From Channallabes apus (taxonomy: Eukaryota; Chordata; Actinopteri; Siluriformes; Clariidae), in assembly GCA_030522415.1 (NCBI GenBank), contig CM060106.1, positions 28,416,985 to 28,480,984 of the forward strand: a stretch of DNA of 64,000 nucleotides, given 5' to 3'. Below, in pieces: positions 32,201 to 64,000 of the stretch; the first letter of the stretch is position 1, and every line of letters starts with the position of its first letter. The translations under genes were made by a program, and so were the position numbers. The notes under the pieces are model-generated. The model did no database searches, was not told the origin of the DNA, and saw nothing but the letters and a program-made list of their open reading frames with translations.

Positions 32201-35200
32201 ACCTGCCTGATAAGATCAACAAGCATCAATCAATACAATGTAGTACATTCACTTGGACAAGGGAGGTAATCATTTAGATATTCTGGTAAAAAGAAGAATA
32301 ACAGCAATGGTCAGCTGTTAAAAGAAAAGAAATGTAATGAAACCTGTGTTTCTTGTGAAGTTATTCCCAGATTGTAATAACACTAGAAGTTGAGTAGTGG
32401 CTATTTATTACTGCATGTGTTCGTCCAGGTCAGGTAGATGTTCAGCAAGTTCTCGCTATCAGGAAGTGACTTTTGACTGGGATTTTGGTGTGACAGAAAT
32501 ATTTTAGGATACACTAAATCCAAGCCACCATTTCATGCATATAATTAAACAAAGCCTGCTTGATTTGATTTTTAAAAATCATGTTGCGATTTTTTTTAGA
32601 AAGTCATTGCGGTTTGAACAACAATAATATTTAGTATTCAAACTTATTAAACAATAATACGTTAGTTTGGTAGTTGCATGAATGCAACTTAGATTTCCAG
32701 TCTCATGTCTTTCTTAGTTTCTGAAATCCCTCTTTCAGAGCATGACCACTATGACCTTAATTAACCCTGGACAACATCTGTTACTTTCAGCCATTTTCTT
32801 ATTCAAAAAATGTGCTTTTCCTGGCCGTCAAAACCATACACACACCACTAGTTTAAAACTAACATGTGGTGATGAATGAGACTTCTGACTGGATAATTTA
32901 AGTGGGAGTCCTGTTCATTATACTTGTACAGTACGTGGGCAAAACTTCACATGAAGTACTAACTACGTGGGTTAGATTTCTGTGTGATTAATTATGCAGC
33001 CCTGATATAAATAGAGATACATTAGGATACACATGCACAATTTATTTCAAGTCACTGTTCAAAATTAATTTAGATTTGCATGTGTACATAGCAAATTAAT
33101 TCTCAGTTTATGATAGAAAGGAAGAGCATCTTCCTTTGAGTGATGGAGTCTAAGAGAAGGTTTTCAAGAGGAATTTTTCCCGTAGCCTGTACACAAAATA
33201 TGTTTGTCCAAGGTGGCTGGCATACTGATTTCTCCACTCCTTCTCAAATCCCCATTTTAAAGCTCTAAGTTTTTGCGTGTTTCAGGAGGAGAGGGGGAAC
33301 ACGGTGCTCCAACAGGAGAAGGATATCAGAACCTTTCTTGAGGTTAAGCTAAAAGAGAAAGGTCAGAGAATGCATATGCTTAAATCCCTCATAGAGGAAG
33401 ATCAGGACCTCTGCGACATTCTCTGCTTGGAGCCATTCTCTATCTCTCCAAGTGCGGTTCCTTCCCTGGAGCAACTGCAAAGCTTCCAACAACACATTGC
33501 ACAACTGACAGCAGAAAAGGTGGAGGGTTTCTTTCATATGTCTAGGGCTTAATCATATAAATATTTTAGAGTACTATAATTTTTATTATATCTTCACCTG
33601 TCTTTCCATTAGGAACAAAGACACAACAAATTTGTTGAGTTAAAGAAAAAGATAATACTTTGTATGGACGATCTGGATCAACTGCCTGAGACTAGTTTTG
33701 AAAAGGATATAGTTTGCGAGGAAGAAGACGCTTTTTGTCTTTCCAAAGACAACATTGACTCCCTTAAGGTCCTCCTTCACCAGGTAAAAATGCTATAGTC
33801 TTCTCAAGTGATCCTCTAACAGCATAATGCTACACAGTACAAAAGCTCCAACATTAAAACCTTTCAGCTGGAGTGCAGGAAAGCTGAGAACGAGCGTATG
33901 TGTGAGACATATCGAGAAAAGATCCGGGAGCTATGGGACAGGTTGAACATCTCACAGGAGGATCGGGATTCTGTTGACGAACACATGGTCATGTCTAAGA
34001 AGAGGAACATGGAAGCTGTATGTAGAATCTACCAACAGCTTGTAAACTGTGCTTCATACTCACTTTTTTTAAATTGAGTTTTCCTTAGGTGAACAACAAA
34101 CTCCAGACATGTATTTAGTACTGATGTGCAACATCTGTTTCCAGTTGCAAGCTGAAGTCAAACGCCTTGAGGAACTGAAGCGCCAAAATATTCAGGATCT
34201 TACGAAGGTTATTCGAGAGGAAATTACGGTGTTCTGGGATAAATGCTTCTACAGCACTGATCAGCGCCAGGCTTTTCTGCCCTACTGCGACGGTATACAA
34301 AAAATTGATTGACTGTTTGCATGCAAATAATTTTGGTTTCTGCCAAGTTAAAATAAGCATTAAATATTTTTTTCTATTCAGATGATTTTAACGAAGAACT
34401 TCTCAACTCACATGAATCTGAGATTCAGCACTTAAAACAGCATTATGAAGATCATAAAGTACTTTTTGAAGGTGTTCACAAATGGGAGGAGAGTTGGAAG
34501 CGTTTCTTGGAGCTTGAAGTAATTTGGCGTCAAATTTCTTAAAATTATTAATATTATTATTATTATTATTTCTTATCTGTTATTGTTATTACTATCAATT
34601 TTATTTTATTATCATCATTACGATATTATTACTACTATTACTAACTATTAGTAGTAGTATTGGAAGTAGCAGTAGATTTGGCTGAAAAGTATTTATTTAT
34701 ACTTACTAATAACTTGATTTAATAATTTCATTTTAAGAAAAATGCCACAGATCCAACCAGATTTACCAACAGAGGAGGAAACCTTTTAAAGGAGGAGAAA
34801 CAAAGATCAGACCTGCTCAAAAGTCTCCCCAAGGTAATTAATATCGTTTCTCTGAAAGGATCTTTTGTTTGCACTTTTTTGGACAAAATGAAATAAATTC
34901 TGGAACTCTGAAAAGCCAAAACTCCTGTAACTCACTCTCATTTATTTAGCTTGAAATGAAACTCAAGGGCCAGATCGAGCAGTGGGAACAAGAACAAGGC
35001 CGAGAGTTTCGGGTCCAGGGTCAGAAGTATATGCAGTTTGTTTCTGAGCAGTGGGAACTCCATCGTCTGGAGAAGGAGCGGGAAAAACAAGAACGGGTAT
35101 GCTTAGCTTTAGTTAATGTTTATAAAGCCTATGTACAATGGTACTGTGGATCATCTGGGGGCTGTATTCAAGGTTGAGAATTGCAAATGTAGTATGGAGT

Positions 35201-38200
35201 GAATACTGATATTGTTAAATAGTGTGTTATGTATCATTTTAAAATGCAAAAAAATATGTGCTATTCTCAAGTGCTATTTTTGCAGCAGACATACAGAAAG
35301 GATATTATTTATATTTATGTAAACCTATTTAGAAATATTATATTTTATGCTTTTTTTAAATAGCATAAAATTATATTTGTTTATTTATTTATTTTCTCAC
35401 TATTCCTGTTTATTAGCACCTTATAACTATGAACTTAATCAATATTTTTAAACAGGAAAGAGTTTGACAAAAAAAAAAAAGGTCTTTATTGAGGATTGTA
35501 CAAGGATATATGGACAATGTGGTTGAGAGACAATACTATGTCCTCATGTTAAAACGTTCAGGTCACAAGATGTTAATCTGTTATTTTTATTTTTATTTTT
35601 TTTTAAGGCTTTAAAGGCTAGTGTTTGTGTTTAAAATCAGTGAGCTAGATGTAATTGTTTTTTTTATTTTGGAGGTGTGACATACACTCCTATAATTTTA
35701 ATAACCTGAATAGACTCGAAGAGATAAAATAACCGTGTGAACCCGAACGAGAACACAAGGAACATTTTCCATTGTTAAATTGCCAGCCCTGAATACAACC
35801 CTAGTTTCTCATTTTGCTATACATTGTTTAAGTGCTGGTGTCACCTTTCTTTGTTAGCATTTGAAAAAGAACAAACAAACAGAAGAGGACATGCTCTATG
35901 GCACTGTTGTACGATCGCCAACTAAACGAAGGTTTTTGGGCACTATGACCCCCTGCAAAACACGAAAGGTATTTAAAACTATTTTTTAAAAAACCTCCAT
36001 ACACACACACTTGAGAAAATGAATGCTTTTTGCTAATTCCTCACTGCATAACTTGGTAACTTCCTTTTCATGTAAGCGCATGTATTATACAAACTCTCCC
36101 TCCATTTTCCTCAGCTAAACGCTACCTCCAGCACTTCCACTGGCACCTCTAACAGCACTATGCGCTCTGTATTTTGTGGAACTGTTTGTCACTCACCCGT
36201 TTCCCGGCCTCCAATATCAGCCAGTAAGGTTAGTGCAGGGATGCAGGAAGCAAATAATAATTTTTTTGCAACAATGAAATCTTGTCCTTCATGCAGAAAA
36301 ATGACAAATTGTTTTATCTTTACTGTCCAAAACAGGGTAATTCCGTGAGGACCCCTTGTCGGGGGAAACCTCCTCATCAAGCACTGGCAGAACGTAATAA
36401 GGAGAATGTCGGTCATCTTACCTGCGGTTCAAGTGGTGTGTTGAAGACTCCAGCCAGCCCACAGCGAAACTTCAGCATTAATTCTGTCGCCAGCACCTAT
36501 TCAGAGTTTGCGGTAATGTGATTTCCATTCTATAATTTTTATTCTTTTGAGCCACACAAAGAGCAGAAGGGGTTCAAAATAGCAGTGGAAGATTGAGGTC
36601 ACATTAAATATAAGTGTTGAATATATATTTTTGGTGTTGCCTTTTTAATAATTTTCTGTAATTCCTAGACAAAACTTAAATAGTTGATGTCGCAAACTAC
36701 CCCATATTTACTATCTGATTTCTTAGAGGGAATAAAATGTATACATCGATCACATTAAAATTGATTATCAATTATATATCAGGAAACTAAACAGTAAAAA
36801 TAAACAGGATTAAAATTCAGATTTTATTTGTCACAATATGATATGAAGTGAAATGCTCATATGACCGCTGATGACCTAAAATTTAAAAATATAGTTTCAA
36901 TTAAAGAATATAAAATAAGAGAAATAAAATCTACAAATAGAGAAAAAGTTTAGTTGTAAAAATGTACAATATGTACAAATATAATAATAAAAAAAATAGA
37001 ATAGAATTGAAATGGCTTTTGGATTAGCATGTCTAGTCATAAACAAGACAATGTGCAGAATAATGTGCAAAGTTCCAAGTTCAAACTTTCAGTGTTTGCA
37101 AAATGTGCATTAATACAATATGTAATGTTCAGCGTGATCATGGGCACCCAAGAGTCATGTATGTCTGTCTGGTTCAATCACACAGAAAAGCTAATGTAGC
37201 ACAAATTGCTGAAAAAAAAGTTAATGCTAGCTGTGTATGAGGCTTAGCAGGCAAATACGGAGCTGAAAAAGCAGAAGAGAAGCGCACCTTCAGAGGTCTT
37301 GTGGAGTCGTGCCTTAAGGGGTCACAGTATTGGTGGTAAAAGGGGAAGTGATAAAAACCTACTTAATATTGGGCATAATGTTTTAAGGTTTTAACATTAT
37401 AGATGATCATATATAGTCTATCCCCAACCACAACAGTAATAATGAAAAAAAAAACAAAAAAAAAACAAGAGCAAAGTCTGAAACACTTCAGTATTACCTC
37501 TGCACATAAAGTGGTAGTCCTTATTGAACATTACAGAACACACATGAGCGTACAGAGTCAACAAATGGGTCATGGTAATCTGAGTATGGCATCTTCAGTT
37601 CATCTAGTTTTGTTTATTATATCTAAGGCATTTACTTTTATTCTTAAATATGCTGTCGAATTTACATGGCAATAATATGAGTAAGTGCCCAATGAATAAT
37701 TAAATAAAGGTAGCTCGGTTATTCAGAAGTAAGAATTGCTCCTCACTATAATAGCTTTTTAAATTCACATTTATTCTTTTATCGTATTTGTTGTCTCTAA
37801 TCAGCAACAAATAAGACTTACTGTAGCCGTGTAATTTTGAGTTAATGTTGCAGGAATGTATGTTATAGGCATTTTGATTTTGCATGATGTCTCTGAATCA
37901 AACCCTCAGTACCATTTAAATTGGTACCTCAGCATACGAATTTAAACCTTTCTGGAGGCGATTTTTAAAGGTGAAAAATTTGTATTGTAAAATTAAATTT
38001 TCCATAGGAAATAATCTAAATGCAGATAATCCATTAAAGCCACCTAAAATATTGCCAATATTACCAATTCCCAACACTATGCATATAAAAACAATCAAAA
38101 CATTTAGAAAATACATGTAAATGAAGTAAAATATGAAATAAAGAGACATTAAACCTCACTTAAACTTCATTTATGACTCCTCTTGGCACCAGCTGCTTTA

Positions 38201-39305
38201 AAAGCGAAACTGAAAGTGGCTCCATTTTATTCTTGCCAATGCTAACGTTCTTGGGACCCATGGTGCTATGTCCTCACTAAATCTTGCACAAAACACACAA
38301 AAAAACTAAATAAATGGATTTCAGGTTCATACTGAGGTAGTGGTGCGAAGTTAACACTGCCACAGGAGCACTTGTACTATAAAACAAATGGTCAGGTTAC
38401 AGCAAGGAAGAAAAAACAAAGTGTCTGTGTAAGTCACTTAGAGGATAACTGACAAAAGTGGATTTGACAAGAATTGAAAAAAAAATGGCATCAATATGAA
38501 TCATGTCAAGATCAATTTCATAAGCATATTTTCTTTATATATAGAATGAATGAATATATAAATAATTTTTTTTTAATTTTTTTTTTTAAATTTTTTTTTA
38601 TTTTTTTTTATGTCCGGTTAATTCTGAAATTTGTTTTAAAGGAAACGGTCAACATTGAACGCATTCAAGCCAGGTTCGTTTAAATATGAGCATTTATTTT
38701 AACTGCATGAGTACTTTAACACACCTGCTGAACTTCACTCTATGAATTTTTAGGAGGTTTTATGACATTGTTGAATAAATGATGAAGAAAAAAAAAATCA
38801 ATGCTAAAATAAAATGTGCTGTTCTTTTATCTTTAGGAGGTTTACTAATGAAGGAATTAAGTTTAACATGATTTAGTGGTGAATCTGAAGCATATCATTT
38901 TATCATTGACATTTGTCTGCTTGTCCTACTTTTTGAACCCTATTCTGCTCATAAAGCTGAGCTGTTGTGTGCACATACACTCTCTTTCACCGAGTGTAAC
39001 CTCTAACCTATTTTTGAGCTGGGTAGACTGTGTAAATCTTGTGTATATCTGTGTAACATGTTAGATCTAAAGCCCATTGCATACAGAAATTAGGTTGATC
39101 AAAGTGTAGTTTACTGTTTATATAGTATATGCTATAATATACTGTATATAGTATTACATATGTACTGCTATTGCAGTAGTAGTAAGATTATAGTTAGCAG
39201 ATCTGTTGATCCTTCTTTTTTTCCCACCCACAGAGAGACCTCTCCAAAGCCTCAAAGTTAAAGTACACACCAGAAGTCTTGAACTCAACCATCACACACC
39301 TATGA
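29232..39305 (+). CDS. prc1: PRC1, protein regulator of cytokinesis 1 (14 coding exons, complete, 607 aa)
   Basis: Exons: 29232-29242, 31137-31269, 32040-32162, 33286-33519, 33613-33783, 33868-34017, 34145-34292, 34382-34518, 34738-34833, 34950-35096, 35858-35968, 36115-36228, 36336-36512, 39234-39305. The product belongs to the MAP65/Ase1/PRC1 family, which crosslinks antiparallel microtubules at the anaphase midzone and recruits KIF4, PLK1 and centralspindlin partners. Residues 1 to about 340 form the dimerising coiled rod, and about 340-465 the spectrin-like microtubule-binding domain ([20 protein letters not shown], then [20 protein letters not shown]). The tail is Ser/Thr/Lys-rich and disordered, with CDK-type sites at Ser470-Pro and Thr481-Pro, the block [21 protein letters not shown] ([18 protein letters not shown]) and the end ELSKAS-like DLSKAS. 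The first exon holds only 11 coding bases (M-R-K plus part of Ser), supported by match to the family start MR-S-EVLA. Intron 1 contains a whole Tc1 copy. Identity is secure; exon 1 is slightly less so. Confidence 0.96.
29522..31099 (+). mobile_element. Tc1-like transposon, 1,578 bp, both ends present, transposase broken
   Basis: The ends CAGTGGTGTGAAAAACTATT and its inverse (AATAGTTTTTCACACCACTG) are flanked by TA. The transposase begins at 29885 ([20 protein letters not shown]) with a paired-type helix-turn-helix domain. A frameshift near the first catalytic Asp (TLWTRQKF in place of the TDET-type motif) breaks the frame, and another shift lies near 30600 before a block coding NDPKHTSK. An in-frame stop follows (30668-30670), and the last part (30710-30892) carries [20 protein letters not shown] and ends [12 protein letters not shown]. 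It is inactive. Its right end lies 37 nt before PRC1 exon 2. Confidence 0.92.
31592..31790. repeat. Dispersed repeat fragment (PRC1 intron 2)
   Basis: GGCGCTTTTCCACTGCATAG followed by CAGTACCTGGTACCTGGTCC and CACTGATTGGCCGG is a pattern shared in part with 5940-6120. It is probably one end of a non-autonomous DNA transposon; the class is not certain. Confidence 0.45.
32163..33285 (+). other. PRC1 intron 3
   Basis: A 1.1-kb AT-rich intron. I recognise no exon, no RNA gene and no clear transposon end in it. Confidence 0.6.
35097..35857 (+). other. PRC1 intron 10
   Basis: AT-rich intron with short A and T runs. Nothing recognisable. Confidence 0.6.
36513..39233 (+). other. PRC1 intron 13
   Basis: The 2.7-kb last intron holds a family B dispersed repeat (36812-37080), AT-rich sequence and homopolymer T runs near 38565-38610. 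A stretch opening GGTACCTCAGCATACGAATT near 37921 resembles a pogo-type end, but I cannot find its partner. No exon matching the alternatively spliced C-terminal segment of human PRC1 was recognised. Confidence 0.6.
36812..37080 (+). repeat. Dispersed fish repeat (family B) copy
   Basis: It contains CAGATTTTATTTGTCACAAT, ATGAAGTGAAATGCTCATAT and GATGACCTAAAATTTAAAAA, as in the copies at 17760 and 50533. Confidence 0.6.
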
Positions 39306-39758
39306 TCACTCGCACATACTGTACACTCTAAAGGAAACTAAATACTTTTGAAATTTGAGAGGGAAGCACTGCATGAGCTGATCACTATGCTAAAGCTTTA
39401 ATGTCCACGTTTCTTCGTCTGTATTTCTTTCTATATGTAAATGAGGGTAATGTATATTTAAATTTCTTAAAGAATCTGTATGTTTACTATTAATATGAGT
39501 CATAATGTATTAATGTTGCACGAAATCCCCTCATCTTGTAACATGTTTAAATTTAAATGTATTGGTGATTGGGTGTATGATTTATTTTAGGCTGTTACCA
39601 GCAGTATTAGCAAATTTACCTTAAAATCTACGCCTATCATGAATGTCTTGCACAGTATATTGTTACAAGTTGTTTTTTCCCCTCCCTTTATACTTTTATT
39701 CCATGGTTCACTACATAAATGTTTTTGAATGTATAAGTCACTATTCAACAATACACAC

Positions 39759-39764
39759 AATAAA
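39759..39764 (+). terminator. prc1: PRC1 polyadenylation signal
   Basis: AATAAA lies 454 nt after the PRC1 stop and is the first convincing signal in the AT-rich 3' UTR. Confidence 0.55.
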
Positions 39765-42574
39765 CAAATAAGCTGCACCAAATATATTGTCTTTTAATTT
39801 GAAAAAAAATTTTAACATTGTCATTATGTTTAAATTAATCATTTAATTATTGCGAAGCAAATGCGTAGAAAGATATTGGACAAAAAGAAAAAGGTAATTC
39901 ATTCTTTTCACGTCATTAATACGGGTGTAATCTCCTGAGTCTACCCCAGGAGCACTGCCTGACTCACCTAGGAGTATTTTAGAGTCATATTTTGGATGGT
40001 GGGAGGAAACCAGAGAAAACCCACAGGGAGAACATGCTAGACTGCTGGAACAGCATCCCAAGCTCCGGACTGACCTGGGGACACTGGAGGTGTGAGGCAG
40101 TGATACTAACTACTCAGCAACCTTCCCTGCCACTGGGAACAAGAAATTCTGCTCTACTTTGTATGTCAACAATCTGGTTAATCTGGAGCTGATTTAAAAT
40201 CTAATGAGGTCAGAATGTAGCTTAATTAACAGTTGAGTGAAAACATTTTTCACACTTGAGGGATGGACTAATGATGAACCAATAGTAAATGTCAATCCAT
40301 TAGTAAAGGTACAGGAAATTGAAAAAATAAATTACGGTGTATGTAATCCCAAATGGAAAATGATTGGAACAGGAATTGCAATTCTTCTAAAGCAGCCAAA
40401 CCATAAATAAGGGATGATAGGTCAGAATTTCAGCTATTATTTCTTCATATATAATTCATTTTAATCAGTTTATAAATCCTACCTTTTATTTGAACCCATC
40501 CATTTTTTAAGTGATTAACAGTACTGGAACACATGACTGACCTGTGTTCTTGTTGCCCAGATGTGCCCTGTTGTTACTCCTGACTGATAGTTTAAACAAG
40601 CTCAAGTATTTTTTGTCTAAATTGTTCTGCAGCCCATGTCTGGTTATTAGGGTCGCGAATCAACAGGGATCATCCGATACGATATATCCACGGTACCTAC
40701 AGTATGTGCAGATTTGATTTGTATTGCAATTCTGTTAGTATCATGGTTTCATAAAAATCTCAGTTTGATCTTAAAATTTTCAGATTTTGCTGCGATTCTA
40801 AGCAAACTTCAATTTACTTCAACCACACAGGACACTGTACCGACCGCGAATGTGTGAATATGTTAAGGTGCACCACATACAGTATAAGATTATAGTGGAA
40901 CAGCAACATTTTCCCACATCAAATTTGAACAGATAAATTGTTAAATATTAACTTTGGAAAAAAAAAAAGTTTAATATTAACTTTTGATAGTGAATATTAT
41001 TTTTGTTATAAAATTTAATTAGACTGAGAAATCCGCATTTTATATCTGTATTTAAGCATGCTTGATGTAATATTTAATTGATTCAAAGTTTTCCAGCCAT
41101 GCTAATTAAAGATATTTGATATTATACACATTCTAATTCCTGTTTGCCTTCCAGGGAGACAGCAATTTATATTGTGTATGCATGTTTGTGTTTGATTGAT
41201 ATACTGTAAAATACTGGGCAGTTTTTAGTTTTCTCAGCCACACTGGTTATACATACTGTATGTGGGTGCCAACATAAATGCCACCAGTGACTACAGAAAT
41301 AAATTCCCCTTGTTTTTCTTTTCATTTTACATTTAATATATTTTTTTATTTTGTTTGTCCAATCATTTTTGATGACTGGCATGTTACAGTAACTCAAATT
41401 ATAACAGTTTAGAACTGTGATGAGCAAAAAAAAAACATTTCAGGACACACAGGGGGCAGATGGGTTACAACAACAAAAGAGGACATCAGGGTGATCAGGG
41501 CAGACTGGCAACAAAAAGCACTTTGGAAATTTGCTGTCACGTGGCTCCAATTTGATGAACCAAATCATAACTGATGCAGCATGTCAATCAAGGAATATAT
41601 TGGTTAATAAATTGGCTATATATGGTATTGTTTGTGTAAAGACTAGACTCTATCCACAAGAGCGCACTACATCTCTGCACCTGAATTTCACAGACGACCA
41701 GGGATTGGTTGTATTTAAGTTGTAATAGCATGAGAGCAAAAAACACATCTTACACACATCAGTTTCCCTAGAAAAGACATTCTCTTTAAAATAATCCCTG
41801 TCTGATTAAAACATTTTATAAAACTCACATCATTTGGACTGTCTGACATGAACATGAAAGAGTGTCATTAAACCCATAACGAATAGTCCAACATGGAGGC
41901 AGGGAAATACATACTGTATGTAGTGTACACCAAAACATACCTGACATTCTTTCTACATTCTTCTTCTAGTAATGCAACAATAAATACCTTAAATGAAGTA
42001 GTCCGACCTGTTTATATGAATAATGCATTGTGCTTCACTTTACTTCACACTCACACAATAACCTTCAACAGTGCACCTCTAATTGAAGCTATTGGAGGGA
42101 TTCTGTTCTGGTTCTTGTTCGCTCTTCCTCCAGCCTTCACATGTTTGTTTAACCCATTACATTTGCAACTGATGAGCAATTTTAAGCATTTTACAGAAAT
42201 TCTGCGTATATCTAAACATCATCTGATTAGTTGATCCTTGGAAATAGTCGAACCTGCCGCAGAACTCCAGCATTAAAATGCTAAGAATAACAAAACCATT
42301 TTGTTCTTTAGTTAGTGTGCCTGATCACACGTAAGCATGACACAGCACCTGATCGCGGCTCACACCTCTGTGATTGAAAACAAATGATTGTGCGAGATGA
42401 TTATATTTACAATATCTTTCCTGTTGCACTGGGAAATTGCATGAACAACCAGATGTTCCTAAAAAAGTGGCCAAACAGTGTGCAGGTTTTCTTGTTTTTG
42501 GCAGTGGATTTTAAATGTGTATCTCTGGACACTGAGAATGAGTTTTAATTTCACTATCAAGAAATTGCAGCGAA

Positions 42575-42797
42575 AGGAGGTTCTACAAAGGGTTGCCTGA
42601 AACATTTGTATATCTGAAACATACAAATGTTTCAGATATAATTTTCATTCACCATTTGTCTACCACTTCACAATTCTGTGCCACTTTGTGTTGGTCGATC
42701 ACATAAAATCCTAATAAAATACATTTTACGTTTGTGATTGGTATGTTATAAAATATGGAAAGGTCCAAGGGGTATGAATACTTTTGCAATGCACTGT
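42575..42797 (+). mobile_element. Tc1-like 3' end
   Basis: The stretch GTTCTACAAAGGGTTG corresponds to the end of a Tc1 transposase. The tail ATGAATACTTTTGCAATGCACTGTA is the outer terminus, related to 5164-5375 on the other strand. A 14-bp perfect stem (42609-42622 with 42627-42640, 4-nt loop) lies inside. Confidence 0.65.
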
Positions 42798-42900
42798 ATG
42801 TGTGTTTTCATCCATCCAACTAGGGACCATGGAGACCAATGATGGTAACCATTGTAGTTATTCCCATTTTTGCGACTGTGGTTTAACCCTCCAGTCCATG

Positions 42901-42950
<50 letters not shown>

Positions 42951-42953
<3 letters not shown>

Positions 42954-43054
42954 TAGAGGCAATTTAAAAACGGCAATTAGCCTAATCTGCATGTCTTTGG
43001 CCGCCCAAAGACATGCAGATTAGGCTAATTGCCGTTTCTAAATTGTCTCTATAG
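42951..43054. repeat. Near-perfect hairpin with 50-bp arms next to a (CA)23 tract
   Basis: The left arm 42951-43000 (CTATAGAGGCAATTT to CTGCATGTCTTTGG) pairs with 43005-43054 (CCAAAGACATGCAGATTAGG to TTGTCTCTATAG) around the 4-nt loop CCGC. There are two mismatches. The arm is a piece of the family A repeat, which continues in direct orientation to the right. Confidence 0.95.
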
Positions 43055-43560
43055 TGTGGTGTAGTGGTTAGCACTGTCGACTTGCACCTTCAGGGTTCGG
43101 GTTCGATTCCTGGCCAGGCTCGATTCCCGTCTCTGCGTGCATGGAGTTTGCATGTTCTCACCGTGCTTGGTGGGTTTCCTTTGGGTACTCTGGTTTCCTC
43201 CCTCAGTCCTAAGACCTGCAGTCACTCACTCACTCATCTTCTATACCGCTTAATCCTGTATTCAGGGTCGCGAGGGGCCTGGAGCCTATCCCAGGAGGCT
43301 TAGGGCACAAGGCGGGGTACACGCTGAACAGGGTGCCAATCCATCGCAGGGCACACACTTGCACACACAATCACTTACACACTCATTCACACACTATGGG
43401 CAATTTGGAAACACCAATTAGCCTAAAACAGAGGAAAACAGAGTACCCAGAGGAAACCCACCCTGTACTGGGCTAACATGCAAACTCCATGCACACAGAC
43501 CCTGAGGCAGGAATCAAACACACAGGTGACAGTGCTAACCACTATGCCACCTTGATGCCT
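43055..43560. repeat. Head-to-head pair of family A repeats
   Basis: A plus-oriented copy (43055 to about 43330, GTAGTGGTTAGCACTGTCGA to CTATACCGCTTAATCCTGTA) runs into an opposite-oriented copy (about 43320-43560, CCAATCCATCGCAGGGCACA to GTGCTAACCACTATGCCACC). Together with the hairpin they make a larger inverted structure. Confidence 0.7.
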
Positions 43561-43968
43561 ACTTTGTGTTGGTTTATCAGATCCCAATAAAATAAGTTTA
43601 TGTTTGTGGTTGTACCGAATTATATTTTGTAATATTGAGGTCAACAGCAGTCGTATAAGCATTTGACTTCACAATATTACTGTGTATGTGACGAATAAAA
43701 ATTTCATTTAAATTTGATTTGTGCCTGTTTTTTGAAGCACTATCTCATTCCATGTAAATAGAATAGATTTAAATATATTTTTAAATTATGCTTGTATTTT
43801 CCGTTCACTTTTTAATATTCTATATTTTAAAAGATTACACTCTTATGAACTTTTAATTTGAAAAAAAAAAGACGAATTTGCGGAAGTTAATATTGTTAGT
43901 AGGCCTTTTGTTGTTTTTTTTACCACCCGTATTACTTCAGCTTGTACGCTTATAGACCGTTTGAATTA

Positions 43969-43979
43969 AGGGGCGGGGC
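43969..43979 (+). promoter_or_regulatory. ttc17: GC box upstream of TTC17
   Basis: GGGGCGGGGC, an Sp1-type site, lies about 65 bp upstream of the TTC17 start codon. Confidence 0.4.
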
Positions 43980-44042
43980 TTGTCAGAATACGGGTGGGAG
44001 AAATGACGCCGAAAGGAATGGAACGGGTAGCGAGTAAGAAAA

Positions 44043-64000
<19,958 letters not shown>

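Larger units (their letters stand above)
39785..43960. other. PRC1-TTC17 intergenic region
   Basis: This 4.2-kb spacer has no gene that I can support. It holds an antisense family A-like piece (about 39940-40140), AT-rich sequence, a Tc1 terminus (42575-42797), a (CA)23 tract, a strong hairpin and paired family A copies (42951-43560). A short open frame at 41893-42234 has no recognisable similarity. Confidence 0.65.

Noticed and set aside
38470..38690. Possible extra PRC1 exon near 38640-38680
   Set aside because: The T-run gives an acceptor-like context, but the following codons do not match any PRC1 segment and the exon 13-14 phases already join cleanly.
41893..42234. 113-residue frame in the PRC1-TTC17 spacer
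   Set aside because: No recognisable similarity, AT-rich composition and no promoter or splice context.

Overview
The window is vertebrate nuclear DNA, almost certainly from a teleost fish. Genes are split into many short GT-AG exons. The introns hold Tc1, mariner and pogo/Tigger-like transposons, tRNA-derived SINEs and long dinucleotide microsatellites. The SINE type and the abundance of Tc1 copies fit an ostariophysan (catfish-like) genome, but that placement is an inference. I found no prokaryotic genes, no CRISPR array and no canonical rRNA or tRNA gene.

Six protein-coding genes account for the coding content, and I could chain their exons in frame. In order: HYPK (+, 81-2573, 121 aa), MFAP1 (-, 10444-3013, 441 aa), HDDC3/MESH1 (-, 15836-13183, 179 aa), VPS33B (+, 17100-28036, 617 aa), PRC1 (+, 29232-39305, 607 aa) and TTC17 (+, 44043 to beyond the right edge; the first 23 coding exons, 1084 codons, lie inside). 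HYPK and MFAP1 converge. HDDC3 and VPS33B diverge from a shared 1.26-kb region that contains three diverged tandem units with CRE-like and CCAAT-like sites. VPS33B and PRC1 are in tandem, about 1.2 kb apart.

The genes do not form a pathway. HYPK is a chaperone and NatA regulator, MFAP1 a spliceosome protein, HDDC3 a ppGpp/NADPH hydrolase, VPS33B a vesicle-tethering SM protein, PRC1 a midzone microtubule bundler, and TTC17 a TPR protein linked to actin and cilia. The grouping reflects old chromosomal linkage: from memory, HYPK-MFAP1 are neighbours on human 15q15, and HDDC3, PRC1 and VPS33B lie together on 15q26.

The rest is intron and intergenic DNA dominated by mobile elements, several nested with readable target-site duplications. 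Two sit very close to splice sites: a Tc1 ending 37 nt before PRC1 exon 2, and a pogo-like element starting 11 nt after the VPS33B exon 19 donor. Several perfect or near-perfect stem-loops with short spacers are scattered through introns and intergenic DNA. I saw no convincing undescribed biological system; the most interesting signals are the palindromes, the nested insertions, the splice-proximal transposons and the repeated HDDC3/VPS33B promoter.
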